Below are positions 32,169 to 43,700 of a stretch of 64,000 nt of DNA, piece by piece. A program made the position numbers and the translations under genes. Below the pieces are notes generated by a model. The model did no database searches. It worked only from the letters and a program-made list of their open reading frames with translations, and was not told the DNA's origin. The stretch is from Antedon mediterranea. Its lineage: Eukaryota; Echinodermata; Crinoidea; Comatulida; Antedonidae. Numbering within the stretch: the stretch's first letter is position 1; each line of letters opens with the position of its first letter. The stretch spans positions 9,153,001-9,217,000 of the forward strand of contig NC_092680.1 in NCBI RefSeq assembly GCF_964355755.1, read 5' to 3'.

Positions 32169-33505
32169 ATTGCCTAGAGCCCGCCGTTCCGCAACGTTAT
32201 GGGTCGCGAAAAAAAAATTGATGGGTCGTGACATTGTTTCCGATACCGAAATTATTTCCGAAACTTTTCATTAATTATACACGGATCTATATGTGAAATG
32301 TTGTCAGCTAGTTTTGTAGAATCTACAACACTGATTACATTTTACATCTACAATTTGTCCCTATGTTGACGTTCGGCGAGTCCGTAGCGTACACACAATT
32401 GGGAATCGACGACGGGGCAATGGACGCTTTTGACGCATAGTTCTGTTATTATACAAGTGGGGAATCCCCTTTTAGGACATGGATTTAATAACCTACCAAG
32501 TGGTTCTACGAAGCTATTTTTCTGTAGTTTGCAAAGGAGTGTGTAACTCATTGTACTGGCGGTGGGAACTTTTACAATGAAGTATATTGAAAATATTCTT
32601 TTTTCCAACAAACCAATAATTAGTAAAAATTAACCTTGACAGTTTCGCTGTCCTGATCGGTAGAAATAATTATTTCGGATTATTTCTGAAGAAGCTGTCC
32701 GATCAGGACAGCGAAACTGTTAAGGTTAGTTTTTACTAATTATTGGTTTGGTAAAAAGAATATTTTCAATATAGGCCTACTTATACCTACAAACCAGATG
32801 AACATTTTCAATCATCTTTTACAATGAACATTAGAATAATAAAAAGAACAATATAAACAGGTCCATCACAAATTACACGAGTCATAGCGATGTTGTTCAG
32901 GCGCCCTTTATGGTTTGGGAGAACCCCTTGACGTTAGCATTGAACGCAAATGTGGTTACCGCCGGCGGGAAAAGTAGCAATCATGGCTACTACGATCGTT
33001 TTGCCAATTGCGAGCGCGCTATTCTTAAGAGTGTCATTTCCGGCCAACTAGAGGTGCCATTTATCATAATTTTTACGTGCGAGGGTACCATTTCCAGCCA
33101 GGGGTGTCATTTAACAAAATTCGCTTTGCCACAGGCCCCATCATGGGTAATTGTGCATTTTTGATGTGCTGACAACAGGCCTAACGATAGTGATTGTGTA
33201 TACAGATCATGACTATGTATTAATATGACGGCGGTAGTTTCGAACCCAAGCTAACGCTTAGAGTATTCGAACAGAGCATTACCCGTTACACAAAGTACAT
33301 GACTGAGCAGCTGACAATAGTCTATTTATACGTACTTCATATTACGTAATTCATTGTTACGTCATAAATATATGCATGACCGTCAAAGCTGTTTATATCT
33401 AAGATATCTAAGAGGTGTTTCTGTAAGATCAAATACACAACCAAATCCGAAAATTAGATCATGGGGTCGCGGTCAAAAAAGTTGCGGAACGCTGGCCTAG
33501 CCCCT
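32169..33505. mobile_element. hAT-like non-autonomous element, about 1.3 kb
   Basis: The left end reads CGCCGTTCCGCAACGTTATG then GGGTCGCG. The right end, reversed, reads CAGCGTTCCGCAACTTTTTT then GACCGCGACCCC. Ends of the type CAGNGTTCnnAACnTTTTTGG with GTCGCGACCC are known from hAT elements. No transposase frame is seen. The flanking duplication is not exact. Confidence 0.65.
32583..32773. repeat. Long near-perfect hairpin, arms about 82 bp
   Basis: The left arm contains AACCTTGACAGTTTCGCTGT and the right arm its inverse with one change, ACAGCGAAACTGTTAAGGTT. Both arms carry TAATTATTGGTTTG on the matching strand. The loop is about 30 bp. It is nested within the hAT-like element. Confidence 0.9.
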
Positions 33506-33900
33506 CCTCCTACATATACATAATGTCAGGAAAATTAGCTCCTCCTACTGTTAACGATAATTAGCTCCTCCTACGTATAGATGATGCCAATTAGCTCCTC
33601 CTATTGTTTTGTTTTATTCTTATAGGACTATATTTAGGGAAATTGCCAAGGAAGGATAACCATAAGCGGATTCATCACTATCCTAAAGATGGCAATCCCG
33701 TTCACAAGAAAACATGCTCTACATAAACAAAATCCCTACTAACTTAAATAACAATAATTAACTAATATATAATGACAATTAGTTCATCCTACTAAATTAT
33801 AATGACATAACTCCTCCTACTAATACTATCTTAGATTAACGACGGATAATTTACTCTTCCTAAAGAAAATGAGACATCCAAACTGAGAAATTATCCTAAC
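33506..33900. repeat. CTCCTCCTA-rich degenerate repeat
   Basis: The phrase AATTAGCTCCTCCTAC or a close variant occurs at least six times between 33,500 and 33,830, at irregular spacing and interleaved with ATAATGACA-type sequence. No coding capacity. Confidence 0.7.
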
Positions 33901-34199
33901 GATAGAGGGCTCACAATATACAAATCGGCACCACCATTCATTTCAATTTTTTCGCATAGAGACGATTCATCTACTATTTGACTACACTGTAGAGGATTAA
34001 TAATAGCTAGGCCTAGGCTTCCCGCCATTACGGATGGCTGGACGGTGTTATTACCCGCTTAATACAGCATATTGCTATATTTTTGCTATGAAAAACCATT
34101 TCACAGTAAGTAATATGTGGCGTTATATTATTAACAAGTACATTTGATAAATAACTAAACGTATACTGCCACGAGTACTGGGAATAACAATTTTGACCA

Positions 34200-34556
34200 G
34201 AGAGAGAGAGGGCGAATGAAGTTGCGGAGCCGACTGGTCCTGTATGTGGTGTGTTGATTCTTTGCTCATTGCTGCTATGTGTTGTGTAGGCCTAGCTAGT
34301 CCTGGACTAGCTCTAACGGCGTACCTAGATAGATCGAATGTGTTTTACCGTAAGTCTGCAATACTGTGATATTTAGTCATCAAGTGCTTTGTAGTAGTGC
34401 CCTCGCTGATAAGCTGCCACCTTCTGCAGTGTGATTTGTGACTGTTGTGATATTTTTACAGTGTATCGGAATCATATTACTATTAGAATTGTTTTACCCT
34501 TGAATTCCCTTATTTTTAGTTTTGCAGGTAATTTTGCCATATGAAAATGTATAAAC
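34200..34556 (+). promoter_or_regulatory. Presumed ASH1L promoter and 5' UTR
   Basis: A (GA)n tract at about 34,200 is followed by sequence without coding motifs. A possible donor CCGTAAGTC lies near 34,349, and a clear acceptor TAGTTTTGCAG ends at 34,527, one base before the exon that contains the start codon. This suggests a noncoding first exon upstream. No TATA box is evident. Confidence 0.4.
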
Positions 34557-34576
34557 ATGACAAAGTCAAAAGATAA
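34541..34576 (+). other. Short upstream ORF overlapping the ASH1L start codon
   Basis: An ATG 16 bp upstream of the proposed start, in another frame, opens an 11-codon frame (MKMYKHDKVKR, stop). It overlaps the first codons of the main frame. If both are in the same mRNA it could reduce initiation at the main start. Confidence 0.5.
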
Positions 34577-34715
34577 GGAGCTAACTTTAAGCACAGGCAG
34601 CAGCAGTATGGAGTTAGAGAAGAGTTCTTTAGGTGGGGATTCCGTTGTTCAGGAAGCTGTAGATGTTGATGATAAACCCTCTACCTCGGTATCCACAAAC
34701 GAGAACAAAGTAAAG
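34557..34715 (+). CDS. ASH1L: ASH1L coding exon 1
   Basis: Starts MTKSKDKELTLSTG and ends NENKVK at donor GTAAAA, phase 0. It joins in frame to the large exon. The start was chosen as the ATG continuous with that frame. No hydrophobic signal is present, as expected for a nuclear protein. Confidence 0.75.
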
Positions 34716-37700
34716 GTAAAATAAAACACACTTCATTTTTTCAATTCACCATTTTGCGAGAGACACTACATTTAAATGTTGAATTTTTTTTTCTGGTGAG
34801 AACCAAGCTGCATAGTGCTTGTTCCATAAGCACTGGGATTTTCTCAAGGTCATACCACCTTACTGTATAAGGTTGGCTTACTTTTGTGTTCTTGAGCCTT
34901 AATCCTGCAGGCCCCAGTGAACTTAAAAGGGAAATATTGTTACAAGCCCACAACAAAGGCATTACCTTCTGCATTACACAATGAATTGTTTTCCTTTATT
35001 CAACTGTCGGGGCTGCATAAGTAAGAGGCTGGATTGTTTGTTAAACTGAAACCGCACTGTTATTGAATAGGTATTTACTTATGTATACTGAATGTTTATT
35101 ATCCTAAATTTACAGATAGTTTAATTTAATTCAGAAACTTGGCTGTCTTTTCTCACTAGTAACTAACATTATTATTCAGGCAAACATAGTGAGTTCATAC
35201 AATACTGTTAGCAAGATACGCATAATAATTGAGAGGTTGTATGGAGTAATTCTTAGCTGTAATGCATCAGCGGAATCAATTTGACCCAGATAATGTCAAC
35301 TCAACAAATTTGAAAGTAATATTTCTACAGCCTACACTATACCTAGTGATTGTTTTGTGGGTAATAACGGAATCATTCAATAATTCAAAGTTGCAATGCC
35401 ATCTTGGTTTGAAATATACAAAAGTACCGGCAGTGGCACTGGTAGACCCAGGCCATCACCAGGGTACTACCAGGAAAGAGCTTTAAAAAGGAACTATGTG
35501 GTGCATGGAAATGATTACTGCTTAATTCACACATAGTACAACCACAAGTTTTAGTGAATGCTAATTTTGTATTAATAATACTGACCTTCTTGATTGTGTT
35601 GAATGATATTAACTAAATGCTAGCCTTGTTTTCAGTGACTACACCAAGGTGGCTTTTTATTCTTTAGTGGGAATTTAATTAACATGATTGTAAAGGCCTC
35701 TTATTGTGCAGTGTTTTGTTACTGAATGCATTCAAACATTTACCATGTATGGTATTATAAATTCGTGTTAGTGTCAAAAGTCTGCTTTTGGAACTGAATG
35801 AAATGTTAAAATAACTATTAATATCATAATAGTTAAAAAGTAGCCTCAGCTCTGATAAAGTCTATTTTCTCCTCATGTTTAATACGGTAGTGGGGCGATT
35901 CGGCCCTGAGACGATTTGGCCCTGAGACGATTCGGCCCTGAGACGATTCGGCACACTTAAATTTATCGGCTGAAAATTTTTCCCCAAACTTTATTTTCAG
36001 AGAGACTACATGGGGTAGTACTACTAGGGATAAAGATACAATAAAGCAAACATTTTGAAAACAAAATGACCATTTTTAGTCACACGAAAGATGTAAACAA
36101 GTTACGCCCTCTGTTAGCCGCTTTGCGAATGCATGAAGTAAACAAGGTTTTCAAAGTAATAAATTGAATATAAAATTACTTTTTTTTAGTAATTTATTAA
36201 TTATACAGTATATATTATATCAACATTGTCAATATTAATAAAATACGGATTGTTAGACACCTTTAAAAACTTGATAAATACCAAAAAAAATAAATGAATA
36301 TGAATTTGGTCTAAAGTGAGACGTTTCGGCCCACAAAGTGGGATGTTTCGGCCCAAAAGTGGGGGCCGAATTGTCTCTGGGCCGAGTCGTCCTGGAACCT
36401 TTATACATTAATACAGTAACTGATACTGAGCTAATTCTTGAGTAACATGCAGAGCAGAAAGCAAATTATTGAGTTCACAAAAATGATATTGTCGAACGGA
36501 AAGATATTACAGTAGACCTACTAGTACTATAGTACATAATTTTATACAGACTTAATACAGTAGTGAGAAAGGTCTTCAATCAATCATGAATATTCATAAC
36601 GTGTGTTAGTAAAAATCAATCAATTCCTTAAGAATTTATCATTAATATAAAGAAACACATTTCTTAATTAGCATACAGTATTTCCAGGTAAAATGTTGTT
36701 TGTAGAAGTGTTTTGGCAATTAGCCCATGTGCGTTATTGATAAGGTCCTCTATATAACTTGGCAACTTGCCTTCTAGATTCAGTTCTTTTCATTCTACAT
36801 TTTTCCGGTCTTTTATTAAATATTTAATTATCTAAGGTTTTTAACTCCTGTACACTAAACACTCTGTTGAATAATATAATATTCTTGTATTACTGTAGTA
36901 TTTGGATGTTGGTTATAATGGTTTTTTTACACATTTTTATACAAAAATTCCAACTTTTCTTCATTTATTTGTTCCTATTGATTTTTGTATTTCATTTTTT
37001 TCAAATACTGTATTTTATAATGAAAAAAAAAACAAAAACACACCCCCTAGAATAAGCGTACAGTACCCCTCCTTCCACTTCAAATAGTGACAATATATCA
37101 TTTGTATCCTGCAACTAGGTTTATAAATGACCATTGACCTACAAGTTGACCACTTTAAAGGTACATTACCTAGCAGACAGGGTACTGCTGTCATAATATT
37201 TGTAATCATTCCACCACATTGTTTATTTTAAACATGAATTCTACAGTAAAGAGGTTAAAAATAAATTATTTTCCACAAAGAGCAGGCCTCTGATATTACT
37301 GTGTACTACACTGTACTTACTGTAGTTTCTCTGTTAAACACAGAGAGGTGTAATAAGCCGAAGGCCAGAGGGCATACTCCAGACTGAAAAGTGATTCCAA
37401 CAGGAGGTGGAACCAAAAAGATGGCGGCTGTAAATGTGTTCAAAAACATTATTTTATATAGCAAAAAAGCACAGTGAAGTTTTTATAAAATTAAACATAT
37501 TGTTTATTCGCAATGGAATGAATTATTTCTTTCCTGGTAATCTAGTATTTCTTGTATACGAGGATCATATCGAATGCGTTTATACGCTTCTTAACACGTT
37601 GTGTTGCGTATCATTCTCGCGCAGATACAGTAGGCTAAACACAGGCGTATAGTAGTGTGTACTGCGTATATCTGATTGTTTGATTGCAGACGCCATGTTG

Positions 37701-40700
37701 TTGGTTCCCTCTCCATGTAGAATCACTTTTTGAACTGCGATAAGGCCAAATAAAAAAATATACTTGTTAAGCGTCACACCCTCATAAATTTTCAGGGGCG
37801 GTGGGACGTTTTTTTTTTTTTTTTTACTTTTTATGGAGGTATATTTTTGCGCGGTGGACGTTTTGGCCCACTTTTTTTAGGACGAAACGTCAAACTTTTA
37901 AAATGCGAAACAGAACAAAATTGACTAGGCCTATGTATGAAATTATTATTGCCTATGACAAAATTGAGTTTTGTATTGTTTATATCCAGACGTATTAAAA
38001 CATTAAATTTAATTGCCACCAAGCGAAATTGTAGGCCCTAGGCTAACTAATCCGTCGAAGCTGCTACCCCCGCCTCACTCATCGGCCATCCGCCGTCTCT
38101 CGCTCGACTCATCTATTCAGGAAATTCCCTATCGCGAGAAGCATGATTTGGTCTCAATAATACTAAATAGTGGGCTGATTTATAGTTTGAAAACAGCTTA
38201 CGGCATTTCTTAAGTGAATTTTTATTCAACGTATTCATTCTTCTTTGATGAATCCTTAGCCAATTGCTGTGTAAATCAGTATAAATTAAAGTTGTGATGC
38301 AAAAAGTGTAATTCCACAGGTAAACCAGGCATAAGGAAACCCATCGCCCAACAGGACCTCGTGGTGTGCCGTTATGTATGGGGTGTTTCCAATTTACAAA
38401 CCTATAAAAAAACGCGCTTCGACCACTGTGTAGGCAAAATATTTATTTCGTTAAATCCCTAAATTGATAATTGCGTATTCTGTAATCACGTGACTGATGA
38501 TGTAATCCTCAGCAACGTACTAAATGCACATGATTTAATGTGTTGGGGAAAAAGCTTGCTGTTTACCACATTACATGATTCACAGTGCTATTCGCGTTTC
38601 CTTGACGTAAATCGGCGGCGTGTAAATGAAACAATTGTTTTCACCAAATTGCCATTGTCGACATAGAGCGATCGGCAGCTAGCGTTGGCTAAGCTAAAAA
38701 GTACGTATTTTTCAAAAATTACACTAGCCTAGCAAACATTTGCTTGTTTTGAAATTTTCAACTAGCAATTATGAAGAATCTAGCGTGAATTTCGAGCCCT
38801 ACTCTGGAGCTGGGCCGGGCCGCTGAACTTTCCGTTGTATATGGGTGGTTAAAAAAAAAAAGAAAAAAAAGAGAGGCGGCTGGATAATCAGTATATAATA
38901 TATATATATATAACAAGTATGTTTTTTTATTTGGCCTAACATTTGAGTTTGCTATCCAACCTTCGGCTATATAAAATCTTTGGTTGAAAATGACAGAAAG
39001 ATGCACCTTTCCGCCAAAAGTATTTGCCCATTTCTGCTTCAAAATGCTATTGTTTTAAAATGTTTTTTTTTCATATTTTGTCCAGCCTCAATTGATTCTT
39101 TGGTGTTCTAATAAAATGTTTTGAGTACCTAAAACTCAAATCTATTCAGCTGTTCTACTATGCATGAAAATTGGACTCCATCACATAACAATTAACATTT
39201 TTCAATAAAATAGTTAAAAAGATTATTTATAAAATCCTTTGTTTATTGTCTTTTTTTTACAGTATCATCTTAAATATCTTTCTACCACTTTCATGAAATC
39301 ATCATAATACTGTAACTTGATCATCGTTATTATCAATTTCATCATTATCTGGATCATTTAAATCATCACCATCAACATAATAATGAATTTCATCATCAAC
39401 ATCTTGATAATAATGAATTTCATCATCAACATCTTGATAATTATAAATTTCATCATCAACATCTTGATAATAATGAATTTCATCATCAACATCTTGATAA
39501 TAATGAATTTCATCATCAAAATCTTGATAATAATGAATTTCATCATCAACATCTTGATAATTATAAATTTCATTTGTTTGTGACATCAACATATTGCTTA
39601 AAAACCCAAGACAAGTGAGAACATGAATCCTTTGTAAATAATGGTGGTAGTGTCATACAAGGTCAACTTTAATTGGCTAGACAGGATCAAATTAATTAAA
39701 GCTAGCCAATGATTGCTATCCTACCTTGTAAGTATGACCTGATGGGATAATATTAATTAAATTGTAACCAATGGTTATAGCTACAATAGCCATAAAAGCT
39801 ATAAAAATAGAGTTATGCTAGGCCTGGAATACTAATTAAAGGCTGGATGGATCTTTATAGTTTAGATAGAATGTTATCTCATATACAATACATACTGAAA
39901 CATGTAATCAATTTTAAATGTAGTTGGTTGTTTATGTAAAGACACTAGACCTACGTTTTCTCGACCTACTGTAATTTAAGGTCACACACTACGTTTTATG
40001 TAAAAATAAATACTATATGGACATTTTGCGATAGTTTTTTTCCGTCTTTAAACGGTTAAAAAGGTGAAAAATAAGGCGATTCTAATATTTATAGCTGCCT
40101 GTTATAAATCCCAACATGCATTGCGCGCGGATTGATATTCTCATATTGTGATGTGATTTACCCACTTCGATCGATCACGTGAAAGGTAAACAAATAGAAG
40201 AAGAACCGTAACTTTTTAGCGAAAATACGAGGTGAATTTTATAAAACAAGAAGTGAAGGAAGGCTACAGAGAGACGACTTCTAATGAAAACAGGAGGACA
40301 AATAACCTCATAAGCTGCACAAACTTACTGTAGTGGCAGAAAAAAGATGCTTTTATCAAACTATGATGTAACTTTAGTAACAATGCTTCATGTTTTTTTT
40401 TCCAATGGCAAATTTGATCTTAAATTGTGCACAGTTAAACCCAACTGAAGAATGATTAATATTATTCAAAATTGTAACATTTTCATAATAAACTATTGTA
40501 CCAAAACAGACCTTTTAGGAATATAAGTAATTCGGTCTTACTTACCCTATTTAGAATACGGTAATGGAGTACTGTAGCACTAGCAGTCGAACGATGTCCA
40601 AAGCTGGAAGTATCCTAGGCTCGAAGTAAATAAACTATGCACAGAGTGTAGGAGTAACAATATCCACACGAAGCGCGTAGTACGTGCGCAGTGTAAAGCC

Positions 40701-43700
40701 TAGGCCAGTTCAGGACGATATATATACAACGGTACAATAATTGAAACATGATAACATACAGTAACACGTAATAAAATATGAAGTAAAGTTAAAACGCTAA
40801 TATTGAAATGTAATGTGCTAATAATTAGAACAACTAATTATCGTAAAACTAGTAAAAACTCGCTAATGATTTGCTCATAAAAATGAGAGAGAGATCGCTC
40901 GTTGCGCGTTCGCTATATTTACAACGACAGCAATTTGCATAACCTCTACGCGCTGAGCGCACACACGCAAATATGTGTGTGAAGTTCCTACAACTTATTA
41001 CTGAAAAGCTGAATCGAAATTAATGAAGAGAGAAGAAAAAAAGATTTCTTTCCTTTTATCTTCCTATTTTTGTTGTTTTTAAAATTTAACTGGAGTGCAC
41101 CCTCTATCAATGCTTTTGTTTTATATGATAACATTATGTTAATTATATTTGTCATTTCTGCATTATCGACTTCAGTCCATGTCATTGCACATGATTAAAT
41201 AGTAAGTACCACTATCAGTGCACCCTCTACAGTTGAATTTAAAAGCTTATCTATGGCGACACTTAATAAATAGATGTTTAGTTAGCAATGCATGATTGAA
41301 GTGCTGAAGGGAATTAAGAACAAGTGGGAATTACTATATATTACATGATTAATTGTGGCTCAGATTTAAGGTAACATCTTTGATGATTTGTTGTGCTTGT
41401 TTATTAAATGGATCCAGTCTTGGATGTTTAACAATTGGGCTATACTGTATTTTGCTCTTACGGAGAAAATATGTTTTTACAAATTATCAAAACAATACTG
41501 TAGCTAACCGTGCTAATTGTTTTAAAAGTTAAAGTTGATAAGCCTAATAAGTACTGCATCAACGGCCATTACGCATAATCCTGATGGTCTACTGTATGAG
41601 CACCAAACAAAGTGATTTGAAGGTTGTTGGTTCGCATCCTAACTGAGAACAATTTGCAATTGTTTTGATAGTTAAGTTTTATCATTATCTTTGTTAATGT
41701 AATTATTTCAGCTTTTGCTGCTTTTGAATATTTTTATATAATATACCGAAAATTAATAAATAAATAAATTAAAAATGAAAAAAACAAAAATAAATGTATT
41801 CTGGAGCTGTCATTCATAGGCTACCAATAACACTTCCGGTTTATAATTTCAGCTTTATGGATTTTTTCTGGTTCTTATTGAAATTGTGTAGTACTGTACG
41901 CCATTAATTTATACAGGGAAATCATTTTAGAAGGAAGTAGTGAGAGTGTTTGTTGGAAAATAAAATGATATGTATAAACTGTGTTAACAGCTTAACCTAA
42001 AGGTGATATAATCAAATAGATCGTTTTCTATTAACCAATGAAAGTGAGTGCGTAAAAAGTTTAAATGTGTCTTTCATTCTTACCTTTTCCTATGTCGACA
42101 CAATTCAGGATGTACTAATGAGTCATGTTACATTTCCGTTGAGATGTAAGAAATTTATTTTAAAATGCCATAATTGAGGTTTAAATGGGTAAATCTACAA
42201 ACATGAAAACATTTTTTGTGTGTGTTCAGAATGCATTTAGAACTAATATTGGACATTTTAATATTAATATTTATTTGTACAGGATCCATATTAATGAAAG
42301 TGGGGAGAGAGAGGAGAAGAGTGTACCAATGAGGCTTAAGGCTGAGATAAAATCGTGAGCGAGAATGACATGACTTTTCAAAGCATTCAATTCAAAACAT
42401 TTCATTTAGAAAATGTCATTTAAAACATTTCATTTAAAGCATTTCATTCAAAATATTTCATTCACATATCGCGTCATCAAATTTATATCAACAAAATATT
42501 GCATAAACGGCGTTCCATATAAAATACAGATTCACAAAAACATTGGTGGATACTCCCAGGAGGTTAAGGTTCAAATGTCATATTTTATTTTTTAAATGGT
42601 TTGTTAAGGAGCTCCCCTAAAATGGAATGTGTTCTTGTAAACATACAGTATCTAGACTAGTACTGTAAATTCCTGTACACAAGCAAACAATTGTAAAAAA
42701 TTTAAATTTCTGAAGCAGCGCAGTAGAATGAAAATGTTATACCAGGAAACATTTATGTCTACAGAGAATGCCTAAAGTTTCTAACTTGCTTTTGCCCTTT
42801 GACCTTATGAAATTTATGATTTATAATGTTATTAACTTATAGACAAATTTTGAAATGGTGGTTCTGTAAACTTGGTCTTTTAATTAATAGATACTGTAGA
42901 ATACGTTTAAAAACACTGCAGTAACTGTATAGATTATTAAAATCTTTAAAAATTCTATTCTTCTGAGGTTACACAAGGTACTACAGTATAAAGCTCTGTT
43001 TAAACTATCAAACTTTATGTGATAAAAAAATGTGGTCATATATGGATCACTACCATATTTAAACATATACAGTATCACAACCATATTTGGGCACATCATC
43101 ACACGTTTAGTGTAGACAGAGCTTAAGATGAAACTAAAAAACTGAATGAAAGAAAAAACCCCAATTGAATATTATAAACAAACAACCATGATGAATAAAT
43201 GCAGTAGAACCCCCATTAAGGAGACACCTAAAGCCATTCATTAATAGTTGGCAGTATTTAAAATCATGAAAATGTGCCCCTTAATGGGGTGTCCCCTGAA
43301 AGAGGGTCATATACTTCATTGCTGCTATATAGATTATAAAAATAAAATAATCTGAAATGAAATATGAGCAAAAATCACTCATTCTTTCTAAAGAAACTGT
43401 ACCCAAGTTATGTTACTCATTTTATAAGGATTTGTTAAAATAACTCGTGGAATATGAGTAATCATTTCAAAATTGGCAATTAATGATTTGTTTAAAGTTT
43501 ACTGTAGGTCTACAGCCTTAAAATGTTATGTGAAACTAAGATATTTATTAAGTAATTTATTTGCCATCATTAACTATATAATTGGGACCTCCTGTGTTTT
43601 ACCTTGGCATTTCCTTATATTTCACACAACCTTCTTGTAAGATTTTTTTACTATAATTATAAAAAGGTCAAGTACTTTTGATACTTAAAATGTGGCAAAT

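Larger units (their letters stand above)
19030..32170. repeat. Segmental tandem duplication, copy A
   Basis: This block matches 575-12,570. It includes the ectodomain exons and all upstream sequence of copy A. Copy-A-specific insertions lie at 19,227-21,940, near 25,748-26,631, 27,065-27,495 and 31,636-31,968. It lacks the 6,061-7,394 and 8,803-9,160 segments of copy B. Confidence 0.9.

Noticed and set aside
32348-32611. 87-codon minus-strand open frame inside the hAT-like element
   Set aside because: No hAT dimerisation (hATC) or BED zinc-finger motif is visible. The element is short and non-autonomous.
36867-37087. Two overlapping plus-strand open frames rich in Phe, Ile and Leu
   Set aside because: They come from T-rich intronic sequence. 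Hydrophobic composition is the expected artefact and there is no supporting motif.
38013-38213. 66-codon open frame in a GC-richer stretch
   Set aside because: No domain, no splice signals in phase, and no start context. Kept only as a possible regulatory region.
39302-39592. 96-codon minus-strand open frame with a perfect 10-residue repeat (DDEIHYYQDV)
   Set aside because: It is the translation of a 30-bp minisatellite. Because the unit is a multiple of three, several frames on both strands remain open. No splice sites or start context support a gene.
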